From Oscillospiraceae bacterium (lineage in GTDB: Bacteria; Bacillota_A; Clostridia; Oscillospirales; Oscillospiraceae), in NCBI GenBank assembly GCA_017627975.1, contig JAGAFT010000185.1, positions 1 to 12,241 of the forward strand: a DNA stretch of 12,241 bases, given 5' to 3'. Below are positions 6,731 to 12,241 of this stretch, piece after piece. Numbering within the stretch: position 1 is the stretch's first letter; each line of letters begins with the position of its first letter. The translations under genes were made by a program, and so were the position numbers. The notes under the pieces are model-generated. The model saw only the letters and a program-made list of their open reading frames with translations. It made no database searches and was not told the origin of the DNA.

Positions 6731-7320
6731 GCCGCAGTCCACTGGCAGACGGAATAGACGAAGCCTTCCGCCTCCCGGATCACGGTCTCGAAACGGACGC
6801 TGTCGGTATCCTCGGTGGGAATCTCCCGCAGGGCCTTCGTCCCGGTGAGGCCTTCCCCAGTAAGCTTGAGGTAGCTTTCCTTCCGGGTCCAGAGCCGGGT
6901 AAAGCACAGCGCCGGAGATGCGGCCTGTTCAATGGACGCCCGCTCCGGGTCGCTGAAGACCGAGAGAAGATGCTCCAGGTTTTTGCGGTGGATCATTTCG
7001 ATATCCGCCCCCACCGGACGGCGATCCAGGGCGCAGAGCACGGCATTGCCGCTGTGGCTCAGGCTGAAGTGCAGGTCGGGAACATCGCGCAGCACGGGCT
7101 TGCCGTGACTGCCGAAATCGAACAGAGGGGCGGCTTCGATCCCGTATTCACGGGAGAGCCCCTCCCAGAGCAGCATATAAGCCCGGACACAGCGCTTTCG
7201 ATCCGAGACAAAGCGGTAGGTCATGGCCTTTTCATAGCGCTGCGGGGGAAGCCGGCCGAGATCGGTTTCATAGGCTTCATCCGAATAAGACGAGAGATCC
7301 GGTTCCAGCAGGAGCGTCAT
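6727..7320 (-). CDS. 4'-phosphopantetheinyl transferase (Sfp/AcpT superfamily)
   Basis: This 197-residue protein has the signatures of the Sfp superfamily: HGKPVL (72-77), LHFSLSHSG (83-91), the metal-binding VGADIE (103-108; D106, E108), and WTRKESYLKLTGEGL (144-158; E148 and K152 conserved). The enzyme moves the phosphopantetheine arm of coenzyme A onto a serine of an acyl or peptidyl carrier protein. The length suits the two-lobed Sfp type better than the short AcpS type. No carrier protein, polyketide or peptide synthetase is visible in the window, so its partner is elsewhere. It may serve fatty-acid ACP or a secondary pathway. GAGGAGG lies 7 bases before the ATG. Its TAG overlaps the TAA of the methyltransferase gene on the other strand. 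Confidence 0.93.
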   Translation of the reverse strand: MTLLLEPDLSSYSDEAYETDLGRLPPQRYEKAMTYRFVSDRKRCVRAYMLLWEGLSREYGIEAAPLFDFGSHGKPVLRDVPDLHFSLSHSGNAVLCALDRRPVGADIEMIHRKNLEHLLSVFSDPERASIEQAASPALCFTRLWTRKESYLKLTGEGLTGTKALREIPTEDTDSVRFETVIREAEGFVYSVCQWTAA

Positions 7321-7350
7321 GTGATACCTCCTCGGGGAGTAGATATTCGG

Positions 7351-7380
7351 ATTATAGCACCGCCGCGGCCGCGGCGTAAA
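7351..7380 (-). promoter_or_regulatory. Promoter of the phosphopantetheinyl transferase gene, with a 16-base palindrome in its spacer
   Basis: On the minus strand a perfect TATAAT (7356-7351) is preceded by TGC, an extended -10. TTTACG (7380-7375) at 18 bases is a fair -35. Transcription would start near 7343, leaving a leader of about 22 bases. The spacer is filled by a perfect GC-only dyad, CGCCGCGG/CCGCGGCG (7361-7376). Confidence 0.55.
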
Positions 7381-7405
7381 GGGGAAAGGAAAGCCCGGCG
7401 GCGCT

Positions 7406-7433
7406 CAGCCCTCGGAACCGTGCCGCAGGGCTG
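7406..7433. repeat. Imperfect inverted repeat upstream of the ABC operon promoter
   Basis: CAGCCCT (7406-7412) pairs with AGGGCTG (7427-7433). The stem can extend inward by CGG/CCG with one bulged base. It lies in the shared upstream region of the divergent transferase and ABC operons. No T-tract follows directly on either strand. Confidence 0.4.
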
Positions 7434-7448
7434 TAATTCGGCTGAAAA

Positions 7449-7488
7449 AATCCGCTCCGATTCGTTGACAAAACGGCAGGAGCGGATT
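7449..7488. promoter_or_regulatory. Perfect 10-bp inverted repeat spanning the -35 of the ABC operon promoter
   Basis: AATCCGCTCC (7449-7458) and GGAGCGGATT (7479-7488) are exact inverted copies separated by 20 bases. The arms are 30 bases apart centre to centre, about three helical turns. The -35 box lies between the arms and the right arm touches the -10. The geometry suits an operator for a dimeric or looping regulator; a hairpin with no following T-tract is the alternative. Confidence 0.5.
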
Positions 7489-7493
7489 ATACT
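7465..7493 (+). promoter_or_regulatory. Promoter of the ABC-FtsX-lipoprotein operon
   Basis: A consensus TTGACA (7465-7470) is followed by exactly 17 bases and TATACT (7488-7493). Transcription would start near 7500, giving a leader of about 60 bases before the ATG at 7562. Inverted repeats flank or cover the promoter, so it is probably regulated. Confidence 0.82.
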
Positions 7494-7500
7494 ATCTTAC

Positions 7501-7518
7501 TTAGTTAAGTTTAACTAA
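7501..7518. promoter_or_regulatory. Candidate operator: perfect 8-2-8 inverted repeat at the predicted transcription start
   Basis: TTAGTTAA, GT, TTAACTAA forms a perfect inverted repeat directly after the -10 box. It covers the predicted start of transcription. AT-rich dyads of this size and position are typical sites for MarR- or TetR-family repressors. No such regulator is encoded in the window, so the binding protein is unknown. Confidence 0.6.
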
Positions 7519-7561
7519 TAAATGTTAAGAAAAGAGAATTAAAAGGCGGACAGAAGCCAGA

Positions 7562-8260
7562 ATGTTTATTGAAATCCACGGAATCAAAAAGGCCTTCGGG
7601 CAGGGGGACAGCCGGGTGCAGGTGCTGAAGGGAATCGACCTTGAGCTGGAACGGGGAGAGTTCTGCGTGCTGCTGGGCCCCTCCGGCTCCGGCAAGTCCA
7701 CCCTGCTCAACATCATCGGCGGCATTGACACCGCGGACAGCGGAGAGATCTGCATCGGCGGCGAACACCGCAGCTCCATGAGGGAAAAGCAGCTGACGCG
7801 CTACCGGCGCAAGCACCTCGGCTATATCTTTCAGATGTACAACCTGATTCCGAACCTGACCGTGCGGGAAAACATCGAGGTGGGGGCCTATCTGAGCGAC
7901 AAGCCGCTGAAGGTGGATGAGCTGATGAAGACGCTTGGGCTCTACGAACACCGGGACAAGCTCCCCAACCAGCTCTCCGGCGGCCAGCAGCAGCGCTGCT
8001 CCATCGGCCGCGCGATTGTGAAAAACCCGGACATCCTGCTCTGCGACGAGCCTACGGGTGCTCTGGATTACAACACCTCCAAGGAGATCCTCAAGCTCAT
8101 CGAGACCGTAAACCAAAAGTACGGCAACACCGTTATCATGGTGACCCACAACGGCGAGATCCGGCACATGGCGGACCGGGTGGTTCGCCTGCGGGACGGC
8201 ATGATCCGGGACAACACCCTGAACGAAGCCAAGCTTCCGGCCGAGGCACTGGAATGGTGA
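7562..8260 (+). CDS. ABC transporter ATP-binding protein (MacB/LolD/FtsE-like)
   Basis: This is a complete 232-residue nucleotide-binding subunit. Walker A is GPSGSGKST (39-47), the Q-loop glutamine is Q91 in YIFQMYNL, the signature is LSGGQQQR (138-145), Walker B with the catalytic glutamate is [12 protein letters not shown] (158-169), and the switch histidine is H196. The close sequence style ([19 protein letters not shown]) places it with ATPases that pair with FtsX/MacB-type permeases rather than importers. It would sit on the inner face of the membrane and dimerise under the permease encoded 10 bases downstream. The start codon has only a weak, distant AAAAGGCGG upstream, unlike the strong sites of its neighbours. 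It is the first gene of a three-gene operon with an apparently controlled promoter. Confidence 0.95.
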   Translation: MFIEIHGIKKAFGQGDSRVQVLKGIDLELERGEFCVLLGPSGSGKSTLLNIIGGIDTADSGEICIGGEHRSSMREKQLTRYRRKHLGYIFQMYNLIPNLTVRENIEVGAYLSDKPLKVDELMKTLGLYEHRDKLPNQLSGGQQQRCSIGRAIVKNPDILLCDEPTGALDYNTSKEILKLIETVNQKYGNTVIMVTHNGEIRHMADRVVRLRDGMIRDNTLNEAKLPAEALEW

Positions 8261-8270
8261 GGGGCGGAAG

Positions 8271-10580
8271 ATGAGAAATCCGCTGCGGAAGCGCCTGCTG
8301 CGCGAGCTGAAGGAAGAGGCGGGGAAGTACGCGGTGATCTTCCTGCTGATGATTCTGTCCATCGGGTTCATCTCGGGCTTTCTGGTGGCGGACAACAGCA
8401 TGATCACGGCCTACAACAACAGCTTCGAGACCTACAACATCGAAGACGGCCACTTCGAGACCCAGAAGGAGATGAACCGCGCCCGGCGCAAGGCGGTGAG
8501 GGCGCTGGGGATTGAGATCTTTGACCTGTTCTTCATCGACGAGCCGCTGCGAAACGGCTCGACCCTGCGCCTCTTTCAGGAGCGGACGGAGGTCAACCGC
8601 GTCTGCCTGATGCAGGGGCGGATGCCGGAGGTGCCGGGCGAAGCCGCCGTGGACCGGATGTATGCTGAAAACAACGGCCTGCGGGTGGGCGACACCCTGG
8701 AGAGCGACCTGCACCGATGGACGATTACGGGGCTGATTGCGCTTTCGGACTACAGCACGCTCTTTGCCGACAACAGCGATTCGATGTTCGACTCCATCAA
8801 GTTCGGCGCAGGGATCGTCACACCGGAGGAATTTGAAGGCTTCAGCAGGGAGCAGATGCGCTTTGTCTACGCCTGGAAGTATCCGGTTCCGCCGGAAAAC
8901 GACGAGGAAGCCGACGACATGGCAGACGCACTGATGAAGCAGCTGGCAGGGGAGATCAAGCTCAAGGATTTTGTTCCGCGCCACCTGAACCAGGCCATCA
9001 TGTTCACCGGGGACGACATGGGCAGCGACCGGATTATGATGATGATCCTGCTGTACATCATCATCGTGATCATGGCCTTTGTCATGGCCATCACGATCAC
9101 CAACACCATTGCCAAAGAAGCCGGTGTCATCGGGACGCTGCGCGCTTCCGGCTATACCCGGGGAGAACTTGTCCGGCACTATATGGCGATGCCGCTGCTG
9201 GTCACCGTCATCAGCGCCGTCATCGGAAATATCCTCGGCTACACGGTGTTCAAGGATGTAGCGGCCGGACTGTATTACAACAGCTACAGCCTGCCCACCT
9301 ATATGACGCTCTGGAACGCGGACGCGTTTGTGCTGACAACGGTGGTGCCGCTGATCCTGATGGCGGCGGTGAACTGGCTGATCCTGCGGCGCAGTCTCCG
9401 CCTCCCGCCGCTGAAATTCCTGAGGAGGGAACTCACCAGACGGAAAAATCGGCGCGCCTTCCGGCTCAGTCCGCATATCCGCTTCTTCGCCCGGTTTCGC
9501 ATGAGGGTCCTGTTTCAGAATATGAGCAATTATCTTCTGCTTCTGGTGGGAGTGCTGTTTTCCAATTTCCTGCTGATGTTCGGACTGCTGTTTCCGGCGG
9601 TACTGGACCACTACACGGCCCATATCTCGGACAATCTGCTCTGCAACTACCAGTACCTTCTGACCATCCCGCTGGACGCGGTGGATGAAGAGCACAAGCT
9701 TCGAAGCCTGATTGCGATGATGGAGTTTTCCGACGGGGTGGAGACCGAAAACGAAGACGCCGAAAAGTTCAGCATCTTCACCCTGAAAACGACGGACGAG
9801 CGCTACATGATCGAAAACGTGATGCTTTACGGCATTGATCCGGACAGCCGCTATGTCCGTCTGCAGGACGGGGTGAGCATCTCCTCCGCCTTCGCGGACA
9901 AGGATGAGCTCCTGCCCGGCGACACGGTGACCCTGAAGGAGGCCTACGGAAACGAGGTCTATTCCTTCCGGGCGGACCAGGTGTACCCCTACGACGGAGC
10001 GCTGGCGATTTTCATGGATCGGGCGGAGCTCAACGGCATCATGGGGGAGGATCCGGACTACTTCTGCGGCTACCTTTCGGATACGGAAATCACCGACATC
10101 GACGAAAAGTACATCGGCTCGGTGATCACGCTGGAGGACCTGACCAAAATCTCGCGGCAGCTTGACGTCTCCATGGGCGGCATGATGCTCCTGGTGGACG
10201 GCTTTGCCGTGATCATCTTCATGATCCTGATCTACCTGCTCAGCAAGATTGTGATCGAGAAGAACGCCCAGGCGATCTCCATGGCGAAGATCCTCGGCTA
10301 CTCCGGACGGGAGATCAGCCGCCTGTATATCCTGCCGACGACGCTGGCGGTGATTGTGTTTCTGCTCATCAGTCTGCCGGCGGTGGAATACGGGATGCGG
10401 GGAATCTTCCGGTTCTATGTGGTGACGAGCATCTCGGGATGGATCCCGTATTATCTGGATCCCAAAATCTTTGTCGAGATGTTTCTGCTGGGTCTCGGGA
10501 CCTATGGCCTGGTCGCCCTGCTGGAGAACCGGCGGCTGCGGCGGGTTCCGATGGATCTGGCGCTGAAGAATACGGAATAA
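8271..10580 (+). CDS. FtsX-like ABC transporter permease with duplicated FtsX domains
   Basis: This is a 769-residue integral membrane protein. Predicted helices are at about 20-40, 258-280, 306-327, 352-373, 421-444, 638-660, 686-705 and 733-752. The order is one helix, a large outer domain (about 41-257), three helices, then the same again with an outer domain at about 445-637, so it is a tandem duplication of the FtsX unit. Both copies keep the cytoplasmic coupling segment after the second helix, GTLRASGYTRGEL (288-300) and MAKILGYSGREI (671-682). Such proteins use ATP hydrolysis to move or activate extracytoplasmic partners, extrude peptides, or sense antibiotics; they need not carry a substrate across the membrane. 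The gene starts 10 bases after the ATPase with a GAGGGGCGGAAG ribosome binding site. No BceB-type sensor kinase is encoded nearby in the window. Confidence 0.92.
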   Translation: MRNPLRKRLLRELKEEAGKYAVIFLLMILSIGFISGFLVADNSMITAYNNSFETYNIEDGHFETQKEMNRARRKAVRALGIEIFDLFFIDEPLRNGSTLRLFQERTEVNRVCLMQGRMPEVPGEAAVDRMYAENNGLRVGDTLESDLHRWTITGLIALSDYSTLFADNSDSMFDSIKFGAGIVTPEEFEGFSREQMRFVYAWKYPVPPENDEEADDMADALMKQLAGEIKLKDFVPRHLNQAIMFTGDDMGSDRIMMMILLYIIIVIMAFVMAITITNTIAKEAGVIGTLRASGYTRGELVRHYMAMPLLVTVISAVIGNILGYTVFKDVAAGLYYNSYSLPTYMTLWNADAFVLTTVVPLILMAAVNWLILRRSLRLPPLKFLRRELTRRKNRRAFRLSPHIRFFARFRMRVLFQNMSNYLLLLVGVLFSNFLLMFGLLFPAVLDHYTAHISDNLLCNYQYLLTIPLDAVDEEHKLRSLIAMMEFSDGVETENEDAEKFSIFTLKTTDERYMIENVMLYGIDPDSRYVRLQDGVSISSAFADKDELLPGDTVTLKEAYGNEVYSFRADQVYPYDGALAIFMDRAELNGIMGEDPDYFCGYLSDTEITDIDEKYIGSVITLEDLTKISRQLDVSMGGMMLLVDGFAVIIFMILIYLLSKIVIEKNAQAISMAKILGYSGREISRLYILPTTLAVIVFLLISLPAVEYGMRGIFRFYVVTSISGWIPYYLDPKIFVEMFLLGLGTYGLVALLENRRLRRVPMDLALKNTE

Positions 10581-10604
10581 TCACATCGAAGGGAGACGGA
10601 CGGA

Positions 10605-12241
10605 ATGAAAAAAGGATGGAAGGCTGTTCTGGCTGTTCTTTTTTGCTGTGCGGTCCTGATGAGCTGCAGCCCGCTGAAATTCCCGTCGGCGGAGGCACCG
10701 GAAGTGACGGCGACCCCGAGCCCCTCCCCCGCGGCAACGCCGAAACCGACGCCGACCGAAGCCCCCCTCGGGACCCGGGAGCTGGGGGAAACAGACCGGG
10801 ACAAGGAAGAGACGGTCTATGTCAAGGCCGGTGCGGACGGTACGGTCCGCGATGTAACGGTGGAAACGCTGCTGCGCTGCCGCGGAACAGACGGAAGCAT
10901 CCGCGACAGGACGAGGCTCACCGACATCAAAAACACCGAGGGAGACGAGGAATTCCGTCAGGAAAGAGACGGCAGCCTGATCTGGGAGGATCACGGAGAA
11001 GAAATCCGTTATGAGGGAAAGAGCCGGGACAGGCTCCCGGTGGGGGTGAAGATCAGCTACACCCTGGACGGACGGCCCGTTCGCCCGGAGAACCTGGCCG
11101 GGAAGAGCGGACACCTGGTCATCCGCTTCGACTATGAAAACCGGACACAGGAGACACGGGACGTCTCGATCTACGGCGGAGAGGCCAAGAGCATTCAGAC
11201 CAAAGTGCCCTTTCTCGCATTCAGCTTCGCCGTGCTGCCGAAGGAAGTATTTTCTCATGTGGAGTGCAAAAACGGGCGGCTTCTGAGCCTGGGAGAACAG
11301 AACGCCTTTCTGGGCTTCGGCCTGCCGGGCCTCCCGGATGCCCTGACGCTGGCGGACAACAAGCTGACCGAGGATCTGGACATCCCGACCTATGCGGAGC
11401 TGGAAGCGGATGTGAAGGACTTCGAGATGGACTTTACGGCCACGGTTTTCTCCAACGGGCTTCTGGAGGAACTGGAGCAGAAGGACCTCAACGAGCTCTA
11501 CGATCTGGCGGGAGAATTTGATACCCTCTATGACGCGGCGGCCCAGCTGGCCGAGGGAAGTGAAAAGCTGGGCGACGGGATGAGCGCCTATGTGGGCGGC
11601 GTCAACAGCGCCCTGCAGACGGCGAAGGATCTCACGGCGGATCTCCCGGCGGTGGCGGCCGAGCTGGAGGCCCTGTCAAAGGAGACGGGGGTGCAGATGA
11701 GCGGCCTGGCAGAGTCCGTCTCAACGCTGGACAGCGTCCGGGCATCGCTGAGTGCCGTCTCGGAGGAGCTGGAAGGCCTCGGCGGTGTCCTGGGCGGCGT
11801 GAACCTCTCCACAGAGGCGATCGAGGCGGCGGCAGGGGCAATCGGGCTTGCAAAGGATGCCGTAAACCATGCGGAGACCCAGGCAAACGAGCGCCTCTCG
11901 ACCATGCAGAGCGGGGCGCAGACAGCAATCGAATCGGCACAGGCGGCAGCAGGCAGCGCGTCGGGCGCCCTGGAGGCCGCGAAAGGAGCGCTCGCAGTGG
12001 AACTGAGCGGGGTCGAGGCCGATTTCGGAAGCAGTGCCATTGATTTGAACGGCGTCAACGGCGCCATAGACGCCATGGCGGAGCAGGGCTTCACCGAGGA
12101 GCAAATCAGTGCCGTCAAGGATGCCGTCGGTGAAGAATTGACGCGCCAGATCGAAAATGAAAACAGCCGCCTGGCGGAACTCGGCGCTGCGTTTGTCAGC
12201 GGTGCCAACGAACGCATCGACGCAGCGCGGGGAGCGCTGGA
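10605..12241 (+). CDS. Large coiled-coil lipoprotein downstream of the ABC-FtsX pair, partial at the C-terminus
   Basis: The frame stays open to the window edge and gives 545 residues. A lipoprotein signal is visible: MKKGWK, a hydrophobic core and the lipobox LMSC with C21 as the lipidated residue; Met at -2 is less usual. A Pro/Thr/Ser/Ala linker follows to about residue 55. Next comes a likely beta-rich region (about 65-260) with KEETVYVKAGADG and LAGKSGHLVIRFDYEN, a pattern I know from uncharacterised clostridial surface proteins. After about residue 275 the sequence is Ala/Leu/Glu/Gly-rich, helical and probably coiled-coil, with stretches such as AAQLAEGSEKLGDG reminiscent of YhgE/Pip-type proteins. 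It would be anchored to the outer face of the membrane. The gene lies 24 bases after the permease with AAGGGAG 9 bases before the ATG. A MacA-like adaptor or an envelope partner of the permease is plausible, but function is unknown. Confidence 0.82.
   Translation, partial: MKKGWKAVLAVLFCCAVLMSCSPLKFPSAEAPEVTATPSPSPAATPKPTPTEAPLGTRELGETDRDKEETVYVKAGADGTVRDVTVETLLRCRGTDGSIRDRTRLTDIKNTEGDEEFRQERDGSLIWEDHGEEIRYEGKSRDRLPVGVKISYTLDGRPVRPENLAGKSGHLVIRFDYENRTQETRDVSIYGGEAKSIQTKVPFLAFSFAVLPKEVFSHVECKNGRLLSLGEQNAFLGFGLPGLPDALTLADNKLTEDLDIPTYAELEADVKDFEMDFTATVFSNGLLEELEQKDLNELYDLAGEFDTLYDAAAQLAEGSEKLGDGMSAYVGGVNSALQTAKDLTADLPAVAAELEALSKETGVQMSGLAESVSTLDSVRASLSAVSEELEGLGGVLGGVNLSTEAIEAAAGAIGLAKDAVNHAETQANERLSTMQSGAQTAIESAQAAAGSASGALEAAKGALAVELSGVEADFGSSAIDLNGVNGAIDAMAEQGFTEEQISAVKDAVGEELTRQIENENSRLAELGAAFVSGANERIDAARGAL

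Noticed and set aside
7449..7488. The inverted repeat as an intrinsic terminator
   Set aside because: The loop is 20 bases and contains a consensus -35, no T-tract follows the right arm, and no plus-strand gene ends nearby. An operator is a better reading.
6157..7518. 453-residue plus-strand open frame across the methyltransferase, the transferase and the intergenic region
   Set aside because: It overlaps two well-supported genes in other frames and crosses both promoter regions; no motif is visible.
8136..9695. 519-residue minus-strand open frame opposite the ATPase end and the permease
   Set aside because: It is rich in His, Gln, Asp and Arg with no domain, and it spans two real genes on the other strand.

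Overview
The window looks like chromosome of a moderately high-GC, Gram-positive Clostridia-type bacterium (Bacillota), plausibly a gut anaerobe. This rests on the gene families: an oxygen-sensitive type of Fe-S/flavin enoate reductase, a C_GCAxxG_C_C protein, a lipoprotein with a Pro/Thr linker, and an ABC-FtsX pair followed by a coiled-coil surface protein. Strong Shine-Dalgarno sites and sigma-A-like promoters fit as well. No rRNA, tRNA, CRISPR, insertion sequence or phage gene was seen.

Layout. (1) 1-864 (-) is the N-terminal 288 residues of a PLP aminotransferase, cut by the window edge. It is divergent from 1079-1447 (+), a small C_GCAxxG_C_C redox protein; each has its own extended -10 promoter. 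(2) 1521-3044 (-) is a two-helix potassium channel with a long cytoplasmic region of Rossmann (RCK/TrkA-N-like) character and a C-terminal RyR-like domain. Its promoter overlaps an upstream in-frame ATG, which argues for the inner start. (3) 5509-3205 (-) is a two-gene operon: a 69-residue membrane-anchored protein and a 686-residue old-yellow-enzyme/enoate reductase with 4Fe-4S, FAD and NAD(P) modules. It has a near-consensus promoter at 5576-5604 and a clear intrinsic terminator at 3163-3190.

(4) 5891-6730 (+) is a TrmH/SpoU RNA 2'-O-methyltransferase. It converges on 6727-7320 (-), an Sfp-type 4'-phosphopantetheinyl transferase; the two reading frames overlap by 4 bases at their stop codons. 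(5) 7562-12241 (+) is an operon of an ABC ATPase, an eight-helix FtsX-type permease, and a large lipoprotein with a coiled-coil-rich C-terminal part that runs off the right edge. Its promoter (7465-7493) sits among inverted repeats, including a perfect 8-2-8 repeat over the predicted transcription start.

How the genes relate. The window is a mosaic of short transcription units. The two real partnerships are the small membrane protein with the enoate reductase, and the ATPase/permease/lipoprotein set. The latter looks like a MacB- or FtsEX-like machine that couples cytoplasmic ATP hydrolysis to an extracytoplasmic lipoprotein. The most promising subjects for follow-up are the regulated ABC-FtsX-lipoprotein operon, the RyR-like potassium channel, and the enoate reductase operon. 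None is proven here to be a new system.
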